A DNA stretch of 64,000 nt from Agriotes lineatus. Its lineage: Eukaryota; Arthropoda; Insecta; Coleoptera; Elateridae. The stretch lies in NCBI GenBank assembly GCA_940337035.1, contig CALNHX010001062.1, forward strand, positions 186,001 to 250,000, written 5' to 3'. A program made the position numbers and the translations under genes. Below the pieces are notes generated by a model. That model searched no databases. It saw only the letters and a program-made list of their open reading frames with translations, and was not told the origin of the DNA. The stretch's first letter is position 1. The number at the start of each line of letters is the position of its first letter. Below are positions 34,628 to 44,927 of this stretch, in pieces.

Positions 34628-35815
34628 CTAGTTAAATGGCTGGGCCAGGGGAAGGGCGTAGTTGGTCGGCGTGTAGTCTGGAGGTCGTAGCTGCCACTCC
34701 CCAGGTCGGTGTAGCTCCTTGCCAAACCGTGCGTACGCTGGGGGTATTCGTAGCTCTGCTTCTTCCGATTGCGAAGTGCTGGGGCTCTGGGATGGTCTGT
34801 GGCGGGGATCCCTTGTTGGACTTCTCATCGTGGGCGGGCGCGTTGCCCTGGTGTGCTGATGAATGTCGTGTGGCGGTGGCAGCCGGCTGATGACGTCCCA
34901 TGAGCGGTTTTGGAGTTTTTCTCCTACTACTGGCATCTCGGCGTTCTCTGCTGGTTTTCCCGATTCTGTGGCCAAAAGGGTTTCCGGAGCTGATGCTTCA
35001 GCAACGTGGGCTGGTTTGTGGGCGACTTCCACTGGCTGATTCGCGACGGTGGCGACCTGGTATTCGGAGGCGGAAACTACGAGCTTCTTTTCCACCTTCT
35101 GAGGCTCCTGTTCCTGGTCGGACTGGGGCTGAGGTGGGTGTTGCTCTAGTTGTGGCTCCTTCTTTTTCTTCTCGGGTTGGCGGGGCGGAGGCCGTTTAGG
35201 TAGCTCGTAGTTTGTACCGAGCCGGTGCTCGACGAACCTTTTGGTTAGCCTTTTCTCCTTGTGCTCGACGATAGTTCCTTGCTTTTCCTTCGGGAAACGA
35301 TAGGGCGGACTCTGTATCTCGGGGAGGTCTTTCGTAACTTCGTAAAGTCGACCTTCCCGTTCCGGAAGGAAATGGTTCGTAGGTTTATCGGGTTCTAAGC
35401 TTGCGGTGGAGAAACGTTGGCTGGGGCTGAAATCGATGCAGTACGTGGTGGCTCTCTGGTGTCTGCCATGATGCAGGCAGCGGCGCGTAAAATCCCAAGT
35501 AACCCCTTGTTCCATTAGCCATGGTAGCCCGAGGATGAGATCCTCTCTTAGATCCTTCGCCACGACGCACTGAAGAGGGTACTTTTCTTGCCCTAAGTGG
35601 AGCTGTACCTGGGTTTCTCCTAGTAGCTCCATCGTGGCCTTTTCCTGGGCCATCTTAGCCGTGGGGTATGGATGGGATTGGAGATGCTTTCTCTGTACCC
35701 AGTTTGCATGAATAAAGTTGTGGGTGGCGGCGGAGTCCACCAGTGCGCAGGCCTCCTGCTGTTGTGGCCCTATCCTCACCGCGATGCGCGGAAGGGAATG
35801 ACTAGTGGTTGTGCT
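34628..35815 (-). CDS. Protease with truncated pol and Pro-rich tail
   Basis: Open frame ending at 34628; the frame is open upstream past 35815 into the gag 3' end, one base back relative to gag, so expression by -1 frameshifting is likely. Residues counted from 35779: aspartic-protease active site LVDSAATHNFI at about 13-23, flap and second strand ending ILGLPWL at 82-88. The usual D-S/T-G triad reads D-S-A. A short RT-entry-like segment (PPYRFPKEKQ) is followed almost at once by text like an integrase C-terminus (EHRLGTNYELPKR), suggesting an in-frame internal deletion of RT, RNase H and integrase core. The remaining ~200 residues are rich in P, Q, E and R. The element must borrow pol activities. 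The protein would act within virus-like particles. Confidence 0.82.
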   Translation of the reverse strand, partial: STTTSHSLPRIAVRIGPQQQEACALVDSAATHNFIHANWVQRKHLQSHPYPTAKMAQEKATMELLGETQVQLHLGQEKYPLQCVVAKDLREDLILGLPWLMEQGVTWDFTRRCLHHGRHQRATTYCIDFSPSQRFSTASLEPDKPTNHFLPEREGRLYEVTKDLPEIQSPPYRFPKEKQGTIVEHKEKRLTKRFVEHRLGTNYELPKRPPPRQPEKKKKEPQLEQHPPQPQSDQEQEPQKVEKKLVVSASEYQVATVANQPVEVAHKPAHVAEASAPETLLATESGKPAENAEMPVVGEKLQNRSWDVISRLPPPHDIHQHTRATRPPTMRSPTRDPRHRPSQSPSTSQSEEAELRIPPAYARFGKELHRPGEWQLRPPDYTPTNYALPLAQPFN

Positions 35816-36960
35816 TAGTAGGTAACATTGGCTCGGGCCGCAGGCGAGTTTTCGCTGTTCAGGCGTCCGAGCCTCTCTTCGTTTCCCGACGGGCCGGCTT
35901 GGGGGCGAGGCGCTGAGGTGTCCTCTGGTGGTGGAGCCAGGCGAGGTGGGGCAAGGTTTCGTGCTGGGCCCGCGTCGCGTTGCTGGGGGCAGTCCCTGTT
36001 ATAATGACGCCCTGGGCAGAAATGGCAGCGGGGCAGGCTGGGCTCTGGATATCCCCGAGTTCGGATCTCGCGGACCGGGGGCGGCGCTTGGTCCTCCAAG
36101 TCCTTTTCGACGGCTGACACCTTGTCCAATAGGTCGTCCACGGTGATTGGCGGAGCGAGCCTTAAGTAGGGGCGCAGAGCTGGTTTCAGTAGCTCCACCA
36201 TTATCGGAATCATGGATGCTGGGGACTGCTGGATTTCCAAACGCCGAACCAACTGCAGCTTCCGCAGTAGGAAGATCTCGGCGTTTTCACGTCCTCCCTG
36301 TTTCTGGCCGTATAGCTGCGTGGTGAGCGAGGCTCGAATCTCCGGACTGTCAAACCTTCGCTTGAACCTGTCCACGAACTCTGTCCAGGCTAAGGGTAGC
36401 GAGGCATACGGCCGCCACCACTGGCTTGCTTTTCCTTGTAGGGCGTTAGTTGCTACCTTGAGCAACTCAGCGGCTGAGCATTCGCTTTGCGCGCGGTACC
36501 GGGCGCACTCGTCCAGGAAGTCTTGTGGGTGGTCCAAATCTTCCCCTTTGAAGGTGGGCGGCTTATCTACTTTCTTTGGTGCTGACAGCTTGCTGATCAG
36601 TGCCTGGAATTGTTCTTCTGAGAAAGTGAGGTAACTTGTTGTCATGTTTGGTTGTTGTGCTGGGCGCCACTGGGTGTTGTTGTCCACTCCCAGAAGTGGT
36701 TCTGCTGTTTGCTGCGCGTTTGTTGCGGCGGCGGAGGCGGCCAGATTCACCTCGTGGTGTGTCCTCAAGGGTAGCAGCTCGGCATCCCTGGTTGGACTGT
36801 TGTTGGGCCGTGGCGTCCTCTGTCCGCATTGGAACAGCGGCTCGCTGTTGAAAAGCTCGGTGTTCTCCATACTTGCGCTTGGGTGCGCTCCGGGAGGCGG
36901 ATCCTCGCTGTTTCGACTCGGGGTTTCCTCCGTGTTCCTCTTCGTTCTCGACTTTACCAT
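35815..36960 (-). CDS. gag: Gypsy-type Gag
   Basis: 381 codons from the first good Met at 36960 (MVKSRTKRN); the frame is open a little further, but that part overlaps the primer-binding site. The capsid-like region carries the retrotransposon-gag signature KPPTFKGEDLDHPQDFLDEC, then GKASQWWRPYA, WTEFVDRFKRRF and a matching helical block. Near the C-terminus is one zinc-knuckle-like motif, CHFCPGRHYNRDC, with spacing C-x2-C-x3-H-x4-C, one residue shorter than usual. No internal stop is present. Gag packages element RNA; an intact gag in an element lacking pol fits a non-autonomous derivative that could still make particles. Confidence 0.88.
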   Translation of the reverse strand: MVKSRTKRNTEETPSRNSEDPPPGAHPSASMENTELFNSEPLFQCGQRTPRPNNSPTRDAELLPLRTHHEVNLAASAAATNAQQTAEPLLGVDNNTQWRPAQQPNMTTSYLTFSEEQFQALISKLSAPKKVDKPPTFKGEDLDHPQDFLDECARYRAQSECSAAELLKVATNALQGKASQWWRPYASLPLAWTEFVDRFKRRFDSPEIRASLTTQLYGQKQGGRENAEIFLLRKLQLVRRLEIQQSPASMIPIMVELLKPALRPYLRLAPPITVDDLLDKVSAVEKDLEDQAPPPVREIRTRGYPEPSLPRCHFCPGRHYNRDCPQQRDAGPARNLAPPRLAPPPEDTSAPRPQAGPSGNEERLGRLNSENSPAARANVTY

Positions 36961-37000
36961 TGTGGGCGTGACTTCCCTCTGGTCCCTTCCAAAGGCTGGC

Positions 37001-37018
37001 CTCACGTTCCGGGCGTCA
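37001..37018 (-). promoter_or_regulatory. Primer-binding site of Gypsy-like element
   Basis: TGACGCCCGGAACGTGAG on the - strand, just inside the 5' LTR; similar to Lys-tRNA-type sites. Confidence 0.5.
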
Positions 37019-37019
37019 A

Positions 37020-39128
37020 TTAACACACCTCCAACTTGCTCAACGGGGCGGTGGTAAAAATAGCGGCAGTCGAAGGAGGAAAGGAGGCGTTACCCTCTGC
37101 TAAACAGTTGATTAATCGGAGAACAATTTATTATAGTTATTATTTAGTACAGATTAACTTAGAACTAGAGAATATATACATATAACCCAGAAAAAGAAGA
37201 TGGCGGATGGGTGTCCGTGGTCGGATGCTGGTGGGATCCTTCGGAGGCGGCGGCTAAAGGGCGCAGCGTCCTAGAAGCGGCTGGGGCTGCAGGAGCGGGC
37301 GCTTGTCGTCCTCTTGGGGGCGGCGGCTGAAGGAGCTCGACGTCCGGGGAACGCGTAGGCGGCAGGTGCGGGCGATGTTCTTCCTCTCGGGGGCGGCGGC
37401 TGAAGGAGCTCGACGTCTTGGGAACGCGTAGGCGGCAGGTGCGGGCGATGGTCTTCCTCTCGGGGGCGGCGGCTGAAGGGGCTCGACCTCCTGGAAACGG
37501 CGTAGGCGGCAGGTACAGGCGATGATCGTCCTCTTGGAGGCGGCTGCGGAAGTGGCTCAGCGTCCGGCTGGTGGGATCCTTTGGAGGCGGCGGTTGAAGG
37601 GCGCAGCGTCCTAGAAGCGGCTGGGGCTGCAGGAGCGGGCGCTGGTCTTCCACTCGGGGGCGGCGGCTGAAGGGGCTCGACGTCCGGGAAAGGCGTAGGC
37701 GGCGGGCGCAAACGATGACTGTCCTCTCGGGGGAGGCGGCTGAAGTGGCTCGACGTTCAAGTTCCTCGAAGACGGGAGGCGGCTGAGTCCAGCGTAGACG
37801 GCGGTGCTAAGTCCAACGGAGGTGATATGCTCTAAGTCCAGCGTGGGCGAGAGCTCCGTGAACGGCAGAGTCCAGAAGGGGCAGCTTTCCTGAATCGCCA
37901 GAGTCCGAATAGGCAGCTAGTCTGGGAGCAGCAGAGTCCAGAGAGGCGGCTAGTCCGTGAGCGGCAGTCCAAGCTAGGCAGCTTCCTTCGAGGTTGGCTG
38001 GAACTCCTGGAGGTGGCTGTTGATCCTTGGATGGCTGCTTGTTCGACCCGCCGAGGCAGAGTGATTTCCTAAGGCCAGGGTGTCTCTATTTAAAGGGCCT
38101 GAACCCCGGGGTAGCTGCCTCCCTCGATGCTTATTGGCCCGTGGCGTGAAGACAGATTTCTGGGGGCATTCATTTAGGCAATTGTGCAAGGCGTCATGCT
38201 AATTTCCCGGCGCGTCTAATTAGCGGTTTGATTTTAGCTGCATCGTCTTGCCGGACAAAAAACTTAAATTTTGATACCCAACACGGCCTGATTGGGATAA
38301 ATATAACTCGCCGCTTAATTACTCCGCGGCGACTGTGTAATTTCCAAACGTATTTCCCTCCGCGGCCTGCTCATTCGCCAGATTCTGGGCTGGGCTGCCG
38401 TCCGTCGGCTTCCTTGTAAATATTGCGCAACCTTCGATTCCCAACACGTAGAGTTCAATTATTTGTACAGCCTTAATTAAAATAGATATTGCTATTTCTG
38501 AATATTCACTATTTTACCCTTGGCGCTTTTAAGGCTGATTTTGGCGATTGAAAAGCGTGCGGCCGTTAGGTCGATTGGGCTCCGGCCTTTTCAAGCCTTC
38601 ATTATGCCAGCCAGTTAATTTATGGCCCCTGGTGATCGGTGTTTTGTACCTCCGTCGTCGTGGACCTGTTGACCATGCTTGCCTTCCCGAGTTCCGTGAA
38701 TTATGTAGCTTAAGCTTTTGTTTCCCTGCTCTATGGGATTTTTTGAGTAGTTTGTTCTGACGTTTTTGAAGGAGTCAACTGCTTGAGTTTTTAATGGACT
38801 TGTTTTATTACTTCCGTCCGCGCGCAAAGAGGAAACCCGGCTTTGTCCGGTTAAGGGCATCTTCAGCTTTATTACACTGGATACGGCGACTGCAGGGGCT
38901 CGAGAAATTTGTCATCTGTGCTTGTTATTTTAGAAATTATCAGCTCGCGTCAAACGGACTTCCGAACTCCCGTTTAACGGCGGTCGCTTGTCATAGAAAG
39001 GCGAGGCCCGAGAACGTTCGTTTCTTTAAGCTTTAGGGGCAATTTATGGCCCCCTCATAATTTTAACATCGATGCGAGTGTTTATGTGCCGGCTTAATTT
39101 TTAAATTCCGGCTGACGATCGTATCAAT
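37020..39128 (-). repeat. 5' LTR of Gypsy-like element
   Basis: 2109 bp, 340 bp longer than the 3' LTR because of a longer minisatellite array. Elsewhere nearly identical to it. Confidence 0.92.
37235..37785. repeat. GC-rich minisatellite, long allele
   Basis: About six ~70-bp units, including a second copy of the GGTGGGATCCTT...GCAGGAGCGGGCGCT segment (37228 and 37569). Unequal exchange between those two copies would give the short allele in the 3' LTR. Long - strand frames here code only Pro/Arg-rich repeats and are not genes. Confidence 0.85.
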
Positions 39129-39154
39129 GTGTACCAACCAGCCTAGACGACAAG

Positions 39155-39400
39155 CTTAAAGTGGCAGAAGAAGAAACGCTAAATGGCTCTTGAGAGTGAA
39201 ACAGTTGAAGTTGGTCGCTCTTCCTCCCATCTTTGACGGCTGGTTTGCATAGTTGCGTAAATGGCTAGCTTTTCCATTCTATTTTCCAATCTTGATTGCT
39301 TACTCAAGGATTTTTACCACCCTGTGGTCATTTAAAGCTCACCGGGGATTCAGAACTGTAACTAAATTATTCTCCGCCATTTTTATTATGTCAGAAAAAT
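39155..39400 (+). pseudogene. Possible BEL/Pao gag remnant
   Basis: The + strand reads LKLVALPPIFDG, a stop, then LRKWLAFPF, resembling the LPxxxLPxFxG...WLxF block of BEL/Pao gag proteins. Stops interrupt it and nothing else of the element was found, so the call is weak. Confidence 0.25.
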
Positions 39401-42400
39401 TAATGTCGTGGTTTTATGTTGTCTTCCGCTTTGCAGTGTCCTAGCCTTTCTGCTTTTCCAACTCTGCCTATAAGAGGTTCTAAAAACACGCCCGGTGAAT
39501 GCTAATGTTATACTAGTACACCCACAGACAAGAGTTTTGAAGCTAACCAAGACAGAATACATCAACATATCATAGAAGAATTCAACCGGAAGGCAATCAA
39601 GAGAAATTATTAAGTACTCGGTACAAGAAAAGAGTGGAGCAACCACCTAATCAAGGTCTGATCAAAATAAGACCGTTTTTCAGTTGCGAGTATATCCACT
39701 ATAAATTTGATGCAGGAGTAGTGTCTCATCTGTCAAGATCATAACCCAGTGGTGGAAGTGATGAACGATTCAGAAGAAACAAAGAAGAGAAAATAAGACC
39801 TACGCTGTTGATCGATTGGGATGGATGTGGCCTAAAAGATCAAAAAGACGTCATGTTACAGGCCAGAAATCATTTATAACTATTTACATATTTAATTTCC
39901 ATATTCGTGATAAATCTGAATATTATCTACTACTTAATTTAAACTATAAGTCAAGTTTCGGATTTTCTTGTATTTATATTCCTATTTAATTTGCTTCAGA
40001 TTAGGCATCACTTGGTTCTCGTGCTAGTTTGGTATATACTTAATATTTTCTCCCTTTCCCAAAATTTGTACGTCTTATCAGCCCATTTCGTCCATTTTGT
40101 CTTCATACCTTGATGTAAAAAGGTTGCTGAGCGATCTACGTTTGTGATACGTACCATGATCTGAGTTTTTCACTAGTAATCTTACATTGGAAACTTCCGG
40201 TTTTGGTCCCGTTTTGAACGAAATATTTGGATGACGTCCCGTTGAAATAGATTTTTGAGAATTCCTCAAAATCAGACATCGTTCTGGATTTATCTACATC
40301 GAGCACATGGTTTTACTTCGGCAACGTTGGAAGCGGGACATCGAAACGGTATGCCTAACTTTCTTTTGTACCTCTTGCGTAGGATTCTATTGTGTTGCAA
40401 TTAATTTTAGCTCCCCCTTCTCGTACAGTTGAATTCCGCACACCTTTGGATGGGCAATTGCAGCTCCTTCTTGAGCTTTTGCAAGTTCGTCCCGCCTTGT
40501 TCTTGGGACTGTGAGGACATTCGTGCAACAGGTTCGTAGTAGCATCTGGGGCCGCAGCGTCGGAATCGTATCATACCTGTGTCGACGAACACGGCTCAGT
40601 GTCGCTGTTCGATATTGAAATCATCGCCTAGCTCCCTCGAAGTTTATCGAGAGTGTTTCCGGTATGCAGCTACCAAAGGTCTGTTTAAGCTAGTTTATTG
40701 CCCTGCCTACTTTAGGATTGGACTTCACATAACTTGTGATGGAATTCGTTTTTAATATGTTTGTGTCTTGTGTTAACTTATATTTTATTTGGCAAACTTT
40801 AGAATGTCTTTATGAACTAATTTACTGTTTACAATTTCATCTGTCATCAAAGTAATTTATAGATGTGTCTCCCGCACCATCCACGTTATTATGATTTGTA
40901 ATTCTGGAAATTGTGAAAGAATGTTGCATGTGTAATATAGCAGCAATAGCCTTGTTATATATTTATCCCCACTTGAGATGCCAAATTTGTAATATATCAC
41001 TCTTTTACGGTATTATTACAATTAATATCAAATTAAATATTCCTTTTTCTAACTATTAAAAGAAGCACTATCAGGTATAGCTCACTTATGTACTTACCTT
41101 ACTTCTTAATACAATAAATAGGATTTGACGTATCTCATACATCAATTTGACATTTAGAATTATGTCATGTGATTATAGTTTTTTAAAGCCCCGACTAGTC
41201 AGTTTACAAGCAAAGGGATTCCTGACTCCCAACTGAAGGAGTAAATTTTTAACTAACAACTTTCGCTTGTAGTTAAAGACAGAATTACTTTTAAAATATA
41301 ATAATTATTTGACTTTGTGAATCAAATACACGTTTCAGGTACTACCCAAAATTAAATTCATACTTTCAGTTTTATTTATTGATTTGATTTGATTTTATTT
41401 GATTTATTTCGCACTCAGCCAACAGCCGTTAGGCCAATTATAGGCGTCGCTGTGCATTTATGGGGACGAGGCGCCGAGTGATGCAACCGTGGAACTTCGA
41501 TTCAAGTTCTGACCAGTTTGTTAGTAGCACATCGAATGCCAGATCAAAATCTGACATGATTTTTGCTCGATTTTTTGTAACACTCTTAAACAAAGTGGCA
41601 CGAACAACACAAATAATTGATTATAATGTCTACAAGTCCTTTCGTATAACAGAAGACGCATAAAAGCAAAAATAAATGAAGTACTTTGAACAACAGTAAT
41701 TTTTAAAATTTAAAATTTAGATTTTATTTTCATGCATTTTTTTTCCTGTGGATTTTTATTCCATGGATTTTTTTCCTGGATTTTTTTCCTTGGATTTTTT
41801 CCCTATAATCTACAAGGTTGCCTAGACCCCGAGTAGCGGCCGTACCACCGCAGGCACGCGACTCGCCTGACGTTTTGCGATACCCAAGCGAGACCTCCGC
41901 GCCGCAGCACATTGTACGAACGCAAATTTTGTTTCATTTACAATAATAGGTATTTAAGTAACAAGGAATGTAAGGATCTATTAACATTTGAGGTAGGCAA
42001 GTACAAGCCAAGGCGCAGCCTCGGCTTGTTGCCTGCCGAAGTCCGAGTTATCTTATTATATTTTTCCCGCTGCTTATCAAAATTTTACAAGAATTTTGAA
42101 AAAATTGTTTGGTTTGCCATCTGTCACCAGGATTAATTTTCGTGAGTCGTGTTACCTGTCAGTGTCACATGTCACATAAACACTTACAACTATAAACAAA
42201 ACGTCTAAGTCTGCATCTTGCGTTGCTAATTTTATTATCCTAAGAACTTAATAATAATATTAAGTTCCGTTGTGAAGGAAAAGCAACAAACAAAAATATA
42301 ATCACCAACTTACACGTTTTGTTACTAAGGCTGTATTACTGACTTACATGATCAGCAGCGGGAAAACAAATATAAATAGATACATGGAAAAACTGCAGTT

Positions 42401-43500
42401 TATTTATTCAAAAATGAAAAATTGTATAGTCAGGGAATTTTAACATATTGTTTACCTTAAAAGGAGGGGAATTTACTATTCTTTTAGAAAAGTCTAATTC
42501 TATTTCTTAATAAATTTTTGGAAGTTTTTATTTTTAAGCATTTAAACTTCTTCAAAATATTTGGAAATCTTCAAAAAAATATTACAAAAAAGCTGGCCAC
42601 ATGTTTTTGTATGCATTTGGGTATTAGCTATATTTTATTTTTTTGCTAGGCGGCAGAATTTCACTCTGGATGTCTCTATGGGGGTGTTAAAATCGAATGT
42701 TGGTGCCTCGGTAGACCCTTTATTGGCCAAAATATTAAAGAAATATAAATACATACAATACCTAATTTTATATCACTTATACTTTTACGATTTGGAAACG
42801 TCGATTAAAGTAAATATTTGCAAAAATTTAGTTAAATTTATAAAATTACGCATATCTTTGAAGAAAGTCAAATAAAATATGACAGTTGTCAAAAGTTTGT
42901 GTGGTTAATATCACAAAGATATAATATTTGTTAATAGTTAGCGACCGGGACCACCTCTATGACCTCCCACCCGCCCATAGTGCCCCTTTGTAAATTTTGA
43001 CAGTGATCTGTGCTGCGGTGTGGATTTGTATAGCAAACATACACACATACTTTGAATATTATATATAAAAGAAGAAGATAATTATGACGAACTTCAGGTT
43101 ACATTATGGAAGAACTAACTACTTCTAAAATTCGCAAAATAAACAAAAATACTAGGTGATCACAGATCAAGCGTTATTAATGATTTCAGAATTAATGGAT
43201 TTATGTTATTTTATACCCTAGACTCCTAGAGACTATGACGCATTAAATGACGCAATATGAAGCAATAATAATTATATAGCTAACTAGTAGCTAGGTGTTG
43301 ATAAACATATTATTAAAAAATCTGGTGTGATACACTCACACAACTTCCTTTTACAGTGATCTTATAATTAGTCAAAAGTTTCATTTTTAATTTTTAACCA
43401 TTTGTTAAAAATTTTCAAAAATTACAAATTCTACAAAAACGGTACAAAATCGAGTGTTAGTTGAAGAGACAAATTTTCTCTAGAATTTTAAGGTGAATTC
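39401..43500. other. AT-rich spacer with small repeats
   Basis: No gene supported. 41370-41410 is a (TTTGAT)n-like tract; 40400-40680 is GC-richer without a recognisable frame; 42561-42875 holds a 104-codon frame of low-complexity K/I/L/Y/F composition that I do not call a gene. Confidence 0.3.
41992..42032. repeat. 41-bp imperfect hairpin
   Basis: AGGCAAGTACAAGCCAAGG pairs with CCTCGGCTTGTTGCCT around CGCAG. Confidence 0.6.
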
Positions 43501-44010
43501 AAAAATGTAATAATATACCGGGTGTTTTATTTAAAATAGGAGTTAATAAAAAAAATAGAAAAAAAAACAAAAGAAACCCACTTTAGAAGTATTCAACTAG
43601 AAAATCACCTATCTCACATTAATACACATTAAAAATGTAAGAAAAATGTAAAGTTTAAAAAAAATCGTTAGAGCCGTTTTTGAAAAAATCGAAAAAAACT
43701 GAAAAATCACAAGAGAAACACCTACTTCCGGTTATGCGATTTTCTTCAAAAGCTTGCTGTCTCATCTACATAGTACACAAAACTTATATATGAAGTTTCA
43801 ACGCCATACCTCTTTTCGTTTTTGAGATATTCTGTTCACAGACAGACAGACACACACACAGACAGACAGACACACAGACAGACAGACAGACCAATGAAAA
43901 AAAATATGTTTTTTGGGATCAGGGGACTCTAAAACGTGAAGATCCGTTGAAAACTCAATTTCGAATTTTTGGGGTGAATCCAATACTTCCTTTATAGTAA
44001 AAGGAAGTAA
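43500..44010. repeat. Dispersed repeat with ACAG tract
   Basis: A (GACA)n/(CACA)n tract at 43841-43890 is followed by GGGATCAGGGGACTCTAAAA, GTGAAGATC and the terminal CAATACTTCC...AAGGAAGTAAAA. The same succession appears, diverged, at 62560-62695, so both are copies of one retroelement tail. Confidence 0.6.
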
Positions 44011-44338
44011 AAATGCACGTGACTAATACTGAATGAAGTCAACACATAACAATACAGGGTGTTTAGTTTTCGAGGTACAATAGGCAACATTGGCAAATAC
44101 CTCAATCAACGGTAAAACACAGCGCGTCGGATGGTTGCGTTATTTGACATCATCAGCGATGTATATCAAGTAACATGATGCACTTTTGGTGGTGTCTGAA
44201 GTCGTTTTGAATCAAAATTAAATGTGTTTAATTATTTCAACTGAGCACTCCCATCCGTTTTCTATTTTTATAGATTTTCTAAAGTACAGAAAAGTCCAGA
44301 CTATGCCAGCAGGCAAACCTTGTATTTATCCCCCTCTG

Positions 44339-44927
44339 ATATGTGGCCGATGTGTCCACGGTGGCCGTTGTGTCCACGTCCGCTATGTGGCCGTTGTGTC
44401 CACGGTGGCCGATGTGTCCAGGTCTGATATGTGGGCGACGTGTCCAGTGTGGCCAATATGGGTATACAAAAATTCTGTGTGGCCGTTGTGTCCAGTGGCC
44501 GTTGTGTTCAGTGTGGCCGTTGTGTCCAGTGTGGCCGTTGTGTCCACGTCTGATAAGTGGCCAAAGTGTCCATTGTGGTCGACATGGGCATACAAAAATT
44601 CTGTGTGGCCGTTGTGTCCAGTGTGGCCGTTGCGTCCACGTCTGATAAGTGGCCGAAGTATCCACTGTGGCCAATATGGGCATACAAAAATTCTGTGAAG
44701 GCGTTGTGTCCAGTGGCCGACGTGTCCAATGTGGCCGTTGTGTCCAAGTCTGAAATGTGGCCGTAGTGTCTAGAGTGGCCGTTGTGTCCAGCTAACTCTG
44801 TGGCCGATAGTCCAAGGTGGCGGTTGTGTCCACATTTCGTTTTTGACCGTTGTGTCCAGTGTGGCCGATATCGCCAGGCAAAATTACGTGTGGCCGTTGT
44901 GTCCAGTGGCCGCTGTGGCCAGACTTT
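44339..44927 (+). repeat. 18-bp minisatellite with higher-order units
   Basis: Core unit TGTGGCCGTTGTGTCCAG, with a 16-bp variant and 9-bp sub-periodicity. Interruptions of ATGGGCATACAAAAATTCTG recur at about 44457, 44585 and 44677, giving a higher-order pattern. Because 18 is a multiple of three, frames on both strands stay open and translate as Cys/Val/Trp or Thr/His repeats; these are not genes. Confidence 0.92.

Larger units (their letters stand above)
32828..39128 (-). mobile_element. Ty3/Gypsy-like LTR element, gag-pro only
   Basis: Two long direct repeats bound a 2.42-kb interior read on the - strand. A PBS-like sequence lies next to the right LTR and a purine tract next to the left one, so the right LTR is 5'. 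The interior codes gag and an aspartic protease, then a proline-rich tail; RT, RNase H and the catalytic integrase core are absent. LTRs begin ATTGATACG and end GGTGTGTTAA in element orientation. No target-site duplication is apparent. Outside a variable minisatellite the LTRs are almost identical over hundreds of bases (for example 33696-34500 and 38228-39030), so the copy is young. Confidence 0.92.

Noticed and set aside
37165..37711. Proline/arginine-rich frames of 162 and 146 codons on the - strand
   Set aside because: They lie within the LTR minisatellite; the unit encodes the repeats and the 3' LTR has lost most of them.
42561..42875. 104-codon frame with a hydrophobic N-terminus
   Set aside because: AT-driven composition, no domain and no splice context; insufficient support.
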